Both the position numbers and the translations under genes were made by a program. A stretch of 64,000 nt of DNA, taken from contig NZ_CP132230.1 in NCBI RefSeq assembly GCF_030732225.1, positions 648,001 to 712,000 of the forward strand, in the 5' to 3' direction. This DNA comes from Streptococcus iniae. Its GTDB lineage: Bacteria > Bacillota > Bacilli > Lactobacillales > Streptococcaceae. Below are positions 1-8,592 of the stretch, piece after piece (position 1 is the stretch's first letter; every line of letters begins with the position of its first letter). The notes under the pieces were generated by a model, which made no database searches, had not been told where the DNA came from, and saw only the letters and a list, made by a program, of their open reading frames with translations.

Positions 1-1
1 A

Positions 2-1018
2 TCTGTAGAAAGTCTAGTTACAATCCCAGCAATGATGATTACCTTATTTGTTATTTTAAGTAATTTCGTTGTTGCAAAATTAGGCAAGAAAAAGACAATC
101 CAAATTGGTTTGATTCTCATTCTTTTCTCAGGGATTGTTTCTTTTTTTACAACACAGTTTACCTTGGTATTGATTTGCCGTTTGCTACTTGGTGTTGGTA
201 TTGGACTTTATAATTCCCTCTCAATCAGTATTCTTAGTGATTATTACGAAGGTGATGAGCGTGCTAGTATGATTGGTTTTAGAACTGCAACACTAAATAT
301 TGGTAAAGCTTTAACAACTTTCTTAGTTGGTTTTGCCTTATTAATTGGTGTTAATTATACTTTCCTTGTCTACCTCCTAGTGATTCCTGTTTATCTTTTC
401 TTTTCGAAATATGTTATTGAAACAGAAAATCAGATTGTCCCAATTAAAGCTGCAAGTATTTTCAATAAAACTGTTGCTCTTTTAATGCTCATTACTTTTT
501 TTGTTGGAATAAGTTATATTGGGGCAACCATTAAAATCCCTAGTTTATTAGTTAATCACTATCACTATAGCAGTTTCTTTGCAAGTAATGTCTTAACTCT
601 TTTGGCTGTTAGTGGTATTTTAATTGGACTTGTTTTTGGGCAATTGACAAAACTTTTTCAAGAAAGAACAATGCTTTTCATGATTGTATTAATGGGATTA
701 GGAAATCTTTTCTTTAGTTTTGCTAACCATTCATTCTTATTTTTCCTTGGTGCTCTTTTTATTGGTGCAAGTTTTGTAGGTACCATGTCTTCTGTCTTTT
801 ATGTCATTGCAAAGCATTTTAAAGGTGAGCATAATAACTTTGTGACCAGTTTAGCCCTAACAGCAGGGAATATTGGTGTTATTGTGACACCATTAATCCT
901 TACAAAGTTACCAACGGCAATGCATCTTGAAACTTTTATTACACCATTTTATATTACAAGTGGTTTAATGTTAGTTAATGTTCTTATTTACTTCATGCTA
1001 GAAAAAAATTTAAAATAA
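2..1018 (+). CDS. MFS transporter, N-terminus outside the window
   Basis: The frame is open from the first bases of the window, so the start and roughly the first membrane helix lie upstream. What remains is a hydrophobic major facilitator superfamily permease with about ten to eleven predicted helices. The loop LGKKKTIQ, after the first visible helix, matches the MFS motif between helices 2 and 3, and a basic stretch (residues near ETENQIVPIK) resembles the central cytoplasmic loop. MFS carriers of this size are usually proton-coupled exporters or importers in the plasma membrane. Nothing in the sequence or neighbourhood fixes the substrate. A rho-independent terminator follows directly, so it ends its transcription unit. 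Confidence 0.85.
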   Translation, partial: SVESLVTIPAMMITLFVILSNFVVAKLGKKKTIQIGLILILFSGIVSFFTTQFTLVLICRLLLGVGIGLYNSLSISILSDYYEGDERASMIGFRTATLNIGKALTTFLVGFALLIGVNYTFLVYLLVIPVYLFFSKYVIETENQIVPIKAASIFNKTVALLMLITFFVGISYIGATIKIPSLLVNHYHYSSFFASNVLTLLAVSGILIGLVFGQLTKLFQERTMLFMIVLMGLGNLFFSFANHSFLFFLGALFIGASFVGTMSSVFYVIAKHFKGEHNNFVTSLALTAGNIGVIVTPLILTKLPTAMHLETFITPFYITSGLMLVNVLIYFMLEKNLK

Positions 1019-1024
1019 AGTTAT

Positions 1025-1052
1025 AAAGTTATCTGAAAAGATAGCTTTTTTT
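1025..1052 (+). terminator. Rho-independent terminator after MFS gene
   Basis: AAAGTTATCT, loop GAAA, AGATAGCTTT and then a T run. It separates the transporter from the competence gene. Confidence 0.75.
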
Positions 1053-1058
1053 CGAATA
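1051..1058 (+). promoter_or_regulatory. CIN-box (SigX/ComX promoter) of coiA
   Basis: TTCGAATA differs by one base from the streptococcal competence box TACGAATA and lies 32 bases before the coiA ATG at 1091. coiA is a known late competence gene under SigX. The box is seen; its use is inferred. Confidence 0.55.
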
Positions 1059-1312
1059 AATATGTGAGGACTTTTAGTGAGAGGATAAACATGTTAAGAG
1101 CTATAGATAAAAACGGACAGTTAGTAAACTTATTAGATAGCCTACCTTCGAAACAGGAATTTAGGTGCCCAGCTTGTAATGGCCAAGTCGTCTTGAGAAT
1201 TGGTACTGTGGTTAGGCCATATTTTGCTCATTTACGTTTAAAAGACTGTTATTTAGCAAGTGACAATGTGAAAAGGCAACGCTTTTCTGTACAACATTTA
1301 TAAAGTGTTTTT

Positions 1313-2092
1313 CTAGGCAATTAATCTTTTAGTCATTGGTGTTTGGTAGTTGAGACTACCATGAATGCGGTGGTAATTCCACCAATGAACATAGTCTTTA
1401 GTCTTAAGAACTAGTTCTTCCAGCGATTGAAAGGTTTCTTGATAAACAAATTCAATTTTGAAAGCACGATACGTACTTTCAGCTACGGCATTGTCATAAG
1501 GACAACCAGCCTGACTAAGCGAACGTGTGATTCCAAAGGCTTCCAATATTTCATCAATTAACTGATTATCAAACTCTTTGCCACGATCTGAATGGAACAT
1601 CTTGACTTTGGTCAGGGCGTAAGGGATGCTTTGTATGGCTTGCTTAACGAGTTCAGCGGTCTTGTGCCAACCAAGAGACAGGCCGATGATTTCACGGTTG
1701 TATAGGTCAATGATGAGGCAAACATAAGCCCAACGATTGCCTACACGAACATAGGTTAAGTCAGTGACTAAGGCTTGTAGTGGTCTTTCTTGCTTAAACT
1801 GCCTGTCTAAGTGGTTGGGAATAGGGGCTTCATTCTTGCCTCTAGAATGTGGTTTGAAGGTGGCTTTCTGATAAACAGAAACCAAATTGAGTCGCTTCAT
1901 AATGCGTCGAATCCGACGCCGTGAAAGTGTGATACCTTCGTTATTCAAGCATATTTTGATTTTTCTGGATCCGTATCTGGACTCGCTCTCGAGGAAAATT
2001 CTTTTAATAGTTTCTTCAAACTCCGTTTCAGATACTGACTCCACGGCTTGATAGTAATAACTTGAGCGTGGCATATTCAGCCAGCGACACAT
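1313..2092 (-). CDS. IS3-family transposase OrfB (DDE integrase)
   Basis: A 259-residue protein with an N-terminal HTH_21-type segment (SRYGSRKIKICLNNEG) and the retroviral-integrase core. The DDE residues can be read in VTDLTYV, FHSDRGKEF and the later YDNAVAESTYRAFK, and the C-terminus WWNYHRIHGSLNYQTP is typical of the family. The annotated ATG is probably not the main start; the -1 frame is open back into OrfA. It catalyses transposition of the element inserted in coiA and looks full length. Confidence 0.92.
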   Translation of the reverse strand: MCRWLNMPRSSYYYQAVESVSETEFEETIKRIFLESESRYGSRKIKICLNNEGITLSRRRIRRIMKRLNLVSVYQKATFKPHSRGKNEAPIPNHLDRQFKQERPLQALVTDLTYVRVGNRWAYVCLIIDLYNREIIGLSLGWHKTAELVKQAIQSIPYALTKVKMFHSDRGKEFDNQLIDEILEAFGITRSLSQAGCPYDNAVAESTYRAFKIEFVYQETFQSLEELVLKTKDYVHWWNYHRIHGSLNYQTPMTKRLIA

Positions 2093-2127
2093 CTTTGAAA
2101 TGCTGTATTTAGCCTTATTAGCAGTGA

Positions 2128-2418
2128 TTATTTCCCTTTTTGTGCCATAATCACTGCCGCTTGCTTTAGGATATCTAATTGCATTTCGAGTTCTTTATTG
2201 TGTTTCCTGAGTTCAATTAGCTCCCGCTGTTCATCTGTCAGATTATCAACAGACTTGAATGAACCAGTTGTTTTGGCTTGTCTAACCCACTTATCGAAGG
2301 TGGAAGGGGTTAGCTCGTATTCCTTGATGAGGCTGCTACGCTTTCTACCAGCATTGTAAAGGTCCACAATTTGTTGCTTAAAATCATCGGTGAAGTGACG
2401 ACGTACTTTTCTAGACAT
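2128..2418 (-). CDS. IS3-family transposase OrfA
   Basis: A 96-residue protein with an N-terminal helix-turn-helix (RHFTDDFKQQIVDLYNAG through TFDKWVRQ) and a C-terminal leucine-zipper-like coiled coil (ELIELRKHNKELEMQLDILKQA). This is the DNA-binding subunit of an IS150-type element. Its last codons hold CAAAAAGGG, an A-rich slippery run; in the -1 frame the reading continues without a stop into OrfB, so an OrfAB fusion by programmed frameshifting is likely. The frame is intact, so the element may still be active. Confidence 0.9.
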   Translation of the reverse strand: MSRKVRRHFTDDFKQQIVDLYNAGRKRSSLIKEYELTPSTFDKWVRQAKTTGSFKSVDNLTDEQRELIELRKHNKELEMQLDILKQAAVIMAQKGK

Positions 2419-3274
2419 GGTTTTTCTCCCGTTTTTCTTAAGTGTAGAACACTTTATAATTTCTGTCTAGTTTAGTGTAACCTATTCAATGAATCTGAGG
2501 AGCATTTATCCTTAAAAGCAAAACTTTACCAGTCTTTATCTAGCAATCAAACAGTTGAGGTGGAAGCATTTATTCCTGAAATCAGTCAAGTTGCAGATCT
2601 TTTAGTGAATCATAAATTAGTACTTGAGGTTCAGTGTAGCTCTTTACCCTTGCCTCGTTTAATCAGAAGGAGTCAATCTTATCAGGAAAATGGGTATCAA
2701 GTAAGGTGGTTATTAGGGAAAAAATTATGGTTACAGAAACGTTTAACGGCTTTGCAAAAACAAATGCTTTATTTTAGCTGGCAATTGGGCTTTCATTTAT
2801 GGGAGTTGGATTTAGAAGGTAATCAGATCAGATTAAAATTTTTAATGCATGAGGATCTCTTTGGTAACGTACACTATAGGGAACAGACTTGCAGTTTAGA
2901 TGGAGATCTCATGGCTTTTTTTCGTTTGCCTTATAGAATTCAAAACTATCTGACCTTTAGTGTTGCTATGGATAAGTCAGTCTTGAAAAAGATTCAAAAA
3001 TCCTTACTAAGGCGTGAGAAAAAGTGGATGCTTAGACAAGAAGAGGCGTATTTACAAGGGGATAACATTCTTCAAAAAAAATGGAGTGATTTTTACCCAC
3101 AGCTTTTACCAGTGACCTCACAGTTAGGTTTTTGTCAAATTAGTCAGGATTTGAGCAACTATTACAAACACTTTGAACATTATTATAAGAATATAAGCAA
3201 TAATACGGTGCAAACGCTTCATCCTCCCTACTTTTATGTTAAAATATGAAGGTATAGAATTTTAGGAGGATATT

Positions 3275-5077
3275 ATGTCAGATAATCGTAGCCATTTAGA
3301 AGAAAAATATACTTGGGATTTAAGCACTATTTTTGCTAGTGATAGAGACTGGGAAATGGAGCTTAATGTACTTGTTAAGCAAGTAGAAGAAGCTAAAAAA
3401 TGGGCAGGACATTTAGTAGAGTCTGCTAGTAATTTATTAACTATTACTGAGATTGAGTTGGACTTGTCACGAAGAATTGAGACTGTCTATGTCTATGCTC
3501 ATATGAAAAATGACCAGGATACTACTGTAGCCAAATATCAAGAATACCAAGCAAAAGCATCGGCTTTATATGCTAAATTTAGTGAAGTCTTTTCATTTTA
3601 TGAACCAGAATTTATGGCACTTGAAGCAGATAAGTTTCAACAATTCCTTAAAGAAGAATCAAAATTAAATGATTATAGACATTTCTTTGACAAACTGTTA
3701 CATAGTAAAAAGCATGTTTTGTCTCAAGCAGAAGAAGAGCTATTGGCTGGTGCACAAGAAATTTTTAATGGTGCTGAAGAAACATTTAGTATTTTTGACA
3801 ATGCCGATGTGATTTTTCCAACAGTTATGGATGACAAAGGCCAAGAAGTGGAAATCACGCATGGAAACTTTATCAGTTTGATGGAATCCAAAAACCGTAA
3901 GGTGCGTCAAGATGCTTATGAAGGTCTTTATAGTACCTATGAACAATTCCAACACACTTATGCTAAAACATTGCAAACAAATGTTAAGGTTCAAAATTTC
4001 AAAGCACGTGTTCATAAATATGATTCAGCTCGTCATGCAGCTATGTCAGCAAACTTTATTCCAGAATCTGTTTATGATACTCTTCTAACAGCAGTTCATA
4101 AGCATTTGCCACTGTTACATCGTTATTTAAAGCTACGCCAGGAAATTCTCGGTCTTAATCAGTTAAAAATGTATGATGTCTACACGCCACTTTCTGCAAC
4201 AGATTTATCGATTCCTTATGATCAAGCTATTGAAAAAGCAGAAAAAGTCTTATCTATTTTTGGTGACGAATATGCTAAACATGTTCATCATGCTTTTGCA
4301 GATCGTTGGATTGATGTGCATGTTAATAAAGGAAAACGTTCAGGTGCCTATTCAGGTGGTTCATATGATACGAATGCCTTTATGCTCTTGAATTGGCAAG
4401 ATAATTTGGATAATATGTTTACTCTGGTTCACGAGACTGGTCATAGTTTACATTCAACCTTTACTCGTCAAACACAGCCTTATGTTTATGGTGATTATAG
4501 TATTTTCTTGGCGGAGATTGCTTCAACGACTAATGAAAATATTCTGACAGAAGCTTTATTGAATGAGGTAGAAGACGACAAAGAGCGTTTTGCAATTTTA
4601 AATCATTATCTTGATGGTTTCCGTGGAACTGTTTTCCGTCAGACACAATTTGCTGAATTTGAACATGCTATTCATCAAGCAGATCAAAATGGACAAGTGC
4701 TTACAAGTGAATTCCTTAACACCCTTTATGCTGATTTAAATGAAAAGTATTATGGCTTATCTAAAGAAGACAACCATTTTATTCAATACGAATGGGCTCG
4801 TATTCCTCATTTCTATTACAATTACTATGTTTACCAATATGCAACTGGCTTTGCTGCGGCTAGCTATTTAGCCAATAAAATTGTTCATGGTGAGCAAGAA
4901 GACATAAACCGTTATTTAGACTATCTTAAAGCTGGAAATTCGGATTACCCATTAAATGTTATTGCTAAGGCTGGTGTTGATATGACGAATGAGACTTACC
5001 TTAACGAAGCATTTGCAGTTTTTGAGGAACGTTTAACTGAACTTGAAAAACTGGTTGAAAAAGGTGCGCATTTGTAA
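3275..5077 (+). CDS. pepF: Oligoendopeptidase F (M3 zinc metallopeptidase)
   Basis: A cytoplasmic peptidase that cuts short oligopeptides taken up or produced by proteolysis; the group B streptococcal relative is called PepB. The 600 residues match the family length. The zinc motif HETGH is at residues 386-390, followed about 25 residues on by the third-ligand region EIASTTNE. The start is set by a perfect AGGAGG at 3264-3269, five bases before the ATG. It follows the broken coiA as in other streptococci, where coiA and pepF are neighbours, and is followed after one base by a HAD phosphatase gene, suggesting one operon. Confidence 0.95.
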   Translation: MSDNRSHLEEKYTWDLSTIFASDRDWEMELNVLVKQVEEAKKWAGHLVESASNLLTITEIELDLSRRIETVYVYAHMKNDQDTTVAKYQEYQAKASALYAKFSEVFSFYEPEFMALEADKFQQFLKEESKLNDYRHFFDKLLHSKKHVLSQAEEELLAGAQEIFNGAEETFSIFDNADVIFPTVMDDKGQEVEITHGNFISLMESKNRKVRQDAYEGLYSTYEQFQHTYAKTLQTNVKVQNFKARVHKYDSARHAAMSANFIPESVYDTLLTAVHKHLPLLHRYLKLRQEILGLNQLKMYDVYTPLSATDLSIPYDQAIEKAEKVLSIFGDEYAKHVHHAFADRWIDVHVNKGKRSGAYSGGSYDTNAFMLLNWQDNLDNMFTLVHETGHSLHSTFTRQTQPYVYGDYSIFLAEIASTTNENILTEALLNEVEDDKERFAILNHYLDGFRGTVFRQTQFAEFEHAIHQADQNGQVLTSEFLNTLYADLNEKYYGLSKEDNHFIQYEWARIPHFYYNYYVYQYATGFAAASYLANKIVHGEQEDINRYLDYLKAGNSDYPLNVIAKAGVDMTNETYLNEAFAVFEERLTELEKLVEKGAHL

Positions 5078-5078
5078 G

Positions 5079-5732
5079 ATGGCGCTAAGAAATAAAGCAT
5101 TTCCCTTAGCAAATTTTATTTGGGATTTTGATGGTACCTTGGTTGAGTCCTATGAAGCAATTATTGAGGTTTTAAACTTGCTTTACGATAATTATCAGTT
5201 GCCTTTTGACCTTAATGGTGTAAGTGATTTTATCATTGAGAACTCTATAGGTGAGCTTTTAGAACAGTTGTCTAAAGAGCATGGCTTGCCCCTTTTAACA
5301 TTAAAAATCTTCTTTAATCATGAGCAAGAAGCGCGTGATCATATGATTAGCTTAATGCCAGGAGCTAAAGACCTTCTAGATTATGCTACAGGCAAAGGCA
5401 TAAGACATTTTATCATCACTCATAAAGGCAGTACAACTGAGCAAGTTCTTACGAGATTAGGAATTAAACAATACTTTACAGAAGTTATCACAGCAGCTTC
5501 TGGGTTTGCAAGAAAACCAGATTCAGAATCTTTTGATTATCTTTTGAAAAAATACAAACTTGATAAAAGTCAGACCTTTTATATCGGTGATCGGCCTTTA
5601 GACAGAGAATTTGCTGAAAATTCTAAAGTAATGTCAATTAATCTAAGAGAAGCCTCATCGGAAAAAAATATAGCCATTAATGACTTAAGTGATATCAAAG
5701 TGATTATCGACCAAAATATTATCTCTAAGTAA
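5079..5732 (+). CDS. HAD-superfamily hydrolase, phosphoglycolate-phosphatase-like
   Basis: The 217-residue protein opens with the HAD motif I DFDGTLVES and has a helical cap, motif II near HFIITHKGS, the lysine region RKPDSESFDYLLKKY and motif IV YIGDRPLDREF. These features place it among phosphoglycolate/pyrophosphate-type phosphatases acting in the cytosol; the natural substrate is not evident. I take the ATG at 5079, one base after the pepF stop, because an upstream start at 5043 would add residues read out of pepF. Translational coupling with pepF is likely. Confidence 0.8.
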   Translation: MALRNKAFPLANFIWDFDGTLVESYEAIIEVLNLLYDNYQLPFDLNGVSDFIIENSIGELLEQLSKEHGLPLLTLKIFFNHEQEARDHMISLMPGAKDLLDYATGKGIRHFIITHKGSTTEQVLTRLGIKQYFTEVITAASGFARKPDSESFDYLLKKYKLDKSQTFYIGDRPLDREFAENSKVMSINLREASSEKNIAINDLSDIKVIIDQNIISK

Positions 5733-5767
5733 AGTAATAGGGATTTCCTTAATAGAAAATGGTGATT

Positions 5768-6412
5768 ATGCGTAAAGTTATTATTTTTGATATGGACGGT
5801 GTTATCGTTGATTCAGAATATACCTTTTTATCCAGTAAAACACAAATGCTTTTGGATCGAGGTATTGATACTGATGAGACTTACCAATACCAATTTATGG
5901 GAACAACGTTTCCTTTTATGTGGCAGGTCATGAAAAAAGAGTTCCAATTAGAGGATTCGGTTGATGATTTGATTTCGGAAATGAATGACAGGCGTGAACA
6001 AATGATTGCTCGAGATGGTATTCAACCCATTAAAGGTGTTGTAGCGTTTATTAAAAAGTTACAGGAAAAGCAATACCGTTTAGCTCTGGCTTCATCTTCA
6101 CCAAAATCAGACATTCTGAGGAATTTAGCTGAACTGGGAATTTTAGATGCTTTTGAAGTTAAGGTTAGTGGTGAAGAAGTTAAACAGTCTAAACCAGAGC
6201 CGGATATCTTTTTAAGAGCAGCAGCATTAATGGATGTTAAAGCAGAGGATTGTATCGTTTTTGAAGACACTAAAAATGGTAGTCGTGCAGCAAAGTCTGC
6301 TCAAATGACCTGTATTGGCTTTGCAAACCCTGATTATCCACTGCAAGATTTATCAGCTTGTGATGCTATTATTACAGGATTTTCGGAAGCTTTTAACTTA
6401 ATTGAACAATAG
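5768..6412 (+). CDS. HAD-superfamily hydrolase, beta-phosphoglucomutase-like
   Basis: 214 residues beginning RKVIIFDMDGVIVDSEYTF, the HAD motif I in its DMDG form typical of the beta-phosphoglucomutase/sugar-phosphate phosphatase branch. Motif II (ALASSSPK), the lysine motif (KQSKPEPDIFLRAA) and motif IV (CIVFEDTKNGSRAA) follow at normal spacing. A phosphatase on a small sugar phosphate is the safest reading. The start may be the ATG at 5759 or, with GGTGATT just before it, the one at 5768, which gives the compact HAD start. It ends the pepF operon. Confidence 0.75.
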   Translation: MRKVIIFDMDGVIVDSEYTFLSSKTQMLLDRGIDTDETYQYQFMGTTFPFMWQVMKKEFQLEDSVDDLISEMNDRREQMIARDGIQPIKGVVAFIKKLQEKQYRLALASSSPKSDILRNLAELGILDAFEVKVSGEEVKQSKPEPDIFLRAAALMDVKAEDCIVFEDTKNGSRAAKSAQMTCIGFANPDYPLQDLSACDAIITGFSEAFNLIEQ

Positions 6413-6546
6413 ACTGTAAAAAACTTCAAGCTAGCTTTTTTCGCTTGCTGAACGCATCAATTGTGGTTCTTTTTGAGGAGTCTTTATTGAATGTTATGAC
6501 AATCAATAAAACTGTAAAAAAATGAAAGCCTATTGTATCAACATTC

Positions 6547-6576
6547 TTGACACTTTCTGACAGTCTGTGATATGCT
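6547..6576 (+). promoter_or_regulatory. Promoter of O-methyltransferase gene, probably leaderless
   Basis: TTGACA (6547-6552), 18-base spacer, TGA-extended TATGCT (6571-6576). The next ATG starts 7 bases after the hexamer, where transcription should begin, and no Shine-Dalgarno sequence is present. Confidence 0.7.
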
Positions 6577-6582
6577 AGCGTC

Positions 6583-7290
6583 ATGGTTAAATCATATAGT
6601 AAAAATGCAAATCACAATATGCGTCGTCCTGTTGTGAAAGAAGAAATAGTTCGTTTTATGCGTCATCACCAAATGAAAACGAGTGGGCATTTGGCTGACA
6701 TTGAGGCCTTTGCTCGCCAGGAAAATATTCCAATTATTCAGCACGAAGTTGTTTCTTATTTTCGAGTCCTTCTGCAGTCCTTGCAGCCAAAGCGAATTTT
6801 AGAAATAGGAACAGCAATTGGTTTTTCAGCTTTGCTAATGGCAGAAAATGCACCAGAAGCAGAAATTGTTACCATTGATCGCAATCCTGAGATGATTGCA
6901 TTTGCCAAAGAGAATTTTGCCAAATATGACAAGAAAAAACAAATCACCTTATTAGAGGGAGATGCAGCGGATGTCTTGTCACAATTAGATCAAACATTTG
7001 ATTTTGTGTTCATGGATTCAGCTAAATCTAAATACATTGTTTTCTTACCAGAAATTCTTAAACATCTGCAGGTTGGTGGTCTTATCATATGTGATGACGT
7101 CTTTCAAGGCGGGGATATTGCAAAACCTATCGAGGAAGTTCGCCGAGGTCAGCGTACAATTTACAGAGGATTACATCAACTGTTTGAAGCTACACTGGAC
7201 AATCCGAGTCTTTCTGCAAGTCTCATTCCGCTTAGTGATGGATTGCTTATGGTCAGAAAAAATAGTGATAATGTAAGACTATCAGATTAA
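6583..7290 (+). CDS. SAM-dependent O-methyltransferase (class I, caffeoyl-CoA OMT-like)
   Basis: 235 residues with a Rossmann methyltransferase fold: the glycine-rich SAM loop ILEIGTAIGFSALLMA, the acidic strand end IVTIDRNPEM, and FVFMDSAKSKY followed by IICDDVFQGG, which carry the metal-binding acidic residues of the cation-dependent OMT family (like Bacillus YrrM). The cellular substrate in streptococci is not known to me. The gene sits before prsA and alaS, a conserved streptococcal order. The chosen ATG lies only 6 bases past the -10 hexamer and has no ribosome-binding site; the next in-frame ATG at 6619 also lacks one. Confidence 0.85.
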   Translation: MVKSYSKNANHNMRRPVVKEEIVRFMRHHQMKTSGHLADIEAFARQENIPIIQHEVVSYFRVLLQSLQPKRILEIGTAIGFSALLMAENAPEAEIVTIDRNPEMIAFAKENFAKYDKKKQITLLEGDAADVLSQLDQTFDFVFMDSAKSKYIVFLPEILKHLQVGGLIICDDVFQGGDIAKPIEEVRRGQRTIYRGLHQLFEATLDNPSLSASLIPLSDGLLMVRKNSDNVRLSD

Positions 7291-7308
7291 GTATTGTTTA
7301 AGGAAATA

Positions 7309-7317
7309 TGGTATAAT
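7309..7317 (+). promoter_or_regulatory. Extended -10 promoter of prsA
   Basis: TGG followed by TATAAT (7312-7317), about 36 bases before the prsA ATG. No strong -35 is visible, as expected for an extended -10 element. Confidence 0.6.
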
Positions 7318-7353
7318 AGCTAGGTTAAAGATAAAAAGGAGCACAACATAAAT

Positions 7354-8295
7354 ATGAAAAATTCTAAAAAGTTACTCACTGGTTTTGTAACGCTTGCTTC
7401 AGTAATGACACTTGCTGCATGTAGTTCAACAAGTAGTAACACAAAACTTGTCACTATGAAAGGTGATACTATTACTGTTAAAGATTTTTATGAGGAAGCT
7501 AAAACATCAACAGCAGCACAGCAATCTATGCTTAGTCTTGTTATGTCACGTGTTTTTGAAGAAGAGTTTGGTAAAAAAGTTTCTGAAAAAGATGTTGAGA
7601 AATCATATAATAAAACGGCTGGTCAATATGGTTCATCTTTCTCGGATGCATTAGCACAAGCAGGTTTAACTACAGAAGCCTATAAAAAACAAATTCGTAC
7701 AACAATGTTAGTGGAGTATGCTGTTAAAGTTGAGGCTAAAAAAGAGTTAACAGATGCAAACTATAAAAAAGCTTTCAAAGATTATACGCCTGAAATGAAT
7801 GTACAGGTCATTGCACTTGATGATGAAGAAACAGCTAAGAAAGTTTTAGAAGAAACAAAAGCTGAAGGGACAAATTTTGCTGATATCGCTAAAGAAAAAA
7901 CAACTGAAGCTAAGAAAAAAGTAGATTATTCATTTGATTCAGCGTCTACTGTTTTACCAGCAGATGTTGTTAAAGAAGCAGCTAAACTTAAAGAGGGTGA
8001 AAAATCTGAACTGGTGACTGTTATGGATGCAGCTACTTACCAGAAAAAATTCTACATCCTTAATGTTGTTAAAAAAGCTGAGAAAAAATCAGACTGGAAA
8101 ACCTATAAAAAACGTCTTAAAGAAATCATTTTAAATGAAAAAATTAATGACAATGCTTTCCAAAACAAGGTCATTTCAAAATCACTTGATAAAGCAAATG
8201 TAAAAATTAAAGACAAAGCTTTTGCAAACATCTTAGCACAATTTGCAACAGATAAAAATGCAAATAATGCTATTAAACCATCTGTTGGTAAATAG
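7354..8295 (+). CDS. prsA: PrsA foldase lipoprotein (parvulin-type peptidyl-prolyl isomerase)
   Basis: A surface lipoprotein that helps secreted proteins fold outside the membrane. The 313-residue protein starts [16 protein letters not shown] with a lipobox LAAC, cysteine near residue 23, then a lysine- and alanine-rich chaperone arm and a central PpiC-like domain (about residues 143-240, from [15 protein letters not shown] to KKFYILNVV). The C-terminal arm is again charged and helical. AAGGAG lies before the ATG. It stands between the O-methyltransferase and alaS, the usual streptococcal position. Likely clients include secreted virulence proteins, by analogy with PrsA in S. pyogenes. Confidence 0.94.
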   Translation: MKNSKKLLTGFVTLASVMTLAACSSTSSNTKLVTMKGDTITVKDFYEEAKTSTAAQQSMLSLVMSRVFEEEFGKKVSEKDVEKSYNKTAGQYGSSFSDALAQAGLTTEAYKKQIRTTMLVEYAVKVEAKKELTDANYKKAFKDYTPEMNVQVIALDDEETAKKVLEETKAEGTNFADIAKEKTTEAKKKVDYSFDSASTVLPADVVKEAAKLKEGEKSELVTVMDAATYQKKFYILNVVKKAEKKSDWKTYKKRLKEIILNEKINDNAFQNKVISKSLDKANVKIKDKAFANILAQFATDKNANNAIKPSVGK

Positions 8296-8302
8296 ATATC
8301 AG

Positions 8303-8331
8303 TTGACCTAGTCTTAAAAAGACAGTATAAT
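8303..8331 (+). promoter_or_regulatory. Promoter of alaS leader
   Basis: TTGACC (8303-8308), 17-base spacer, TATAAT (8326-8331), directly upstream of the T-box leader. Confidence 0.8.
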
Positions 8332-8339
8332 AGAAAAGT

Positions 8340-8520
8340 TGAGAATTGTTTTTCATAGATTTGACACAGAAAAATGACGGTTGCTGCGAGTCATGGATAA
8401 TCAGAGAGACATGCTACTTAACCTAAAATCATATTTAATAATTTAAAAGAGAATGACAAGTTCATTGAATAGAGGTGGTACCGCGGTTTTCGCCCTCTGT
8501 GAGATGAGCTTGTCTTTGTT
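8340..8520 (+). promoter_or_regulatory. T-box leader (tRNA-Ala sensing) of alaS
   Basis: The T-box antiterminator consensus GGTGGTACCGCGG is at 8474-8486. A competing terminator can form between GACAAGTTCAT (8455-8465) and ATGAGCTTGTC (8504-8514), followed by a T-rich run. The upstream part holds a stem region with GTTGCTGCGAG around 8380, which contains GCT/GCG codons suitable as an alanine specifier. Uncharged tRNA-Ala is expected to favour antitermination and raise alaS expression. Confidence 0.92.
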
Positions 8521-8592
8521 TTTATGACCTTACTAATGAAAAGGAGAAAAGTGTTGGCAAAGCAAGGCTTAGTCACACTATAGGATTTTATT

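Larger units (their letters stand above)
1288..2469 (-). mobile_element. IS3-family (IS150-like) insertion sequence in coiA
   Basis: Two overlapping-frame transposase genes lie between imperfect terminal inverted repeats. The inner perfect core TTATAAAGTGTT is at 1298-1309 and its reverse complement at 2448-2459; extending outward gives about 17 of 22 matching bases. I could not find a clean target duplication: about 30 bases left of this end (1256-1287) and about 12 right of it do not look like coiA, so the true borders may be up to about 1255 and 2481. Confidence 0.65.
1091..3249 (+). pseudogene. coiA: CoiA competence protein, split by an IS3-family insertion
   Basis: The 5' piece (ATG at 1091 after GAGAGGA) encodes the CoiA N-terminus MLRAIDKNGQLVNLL with the CPAC zinc-like motif and RPYFAH. 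Coding resumes at about 2482 with LFNESEEHLSLK and runs to 3249 through the nuclease-like core (EVQCSSLPLPRLIRR). CoiA is a late competence protein that protects or promotes RecA-dependent recombination of incoming DNA in streptococci. Between the halves sits an IS3-type element on the opposite strand, and the residues just before it (after DCYL) no longer look like CoiA. An alternative GTG at 2560 could express a headless fragment, but no Shine-Dalgarno site supports it. The gene is therefore expected to be inactive. Confidence 0.85.
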
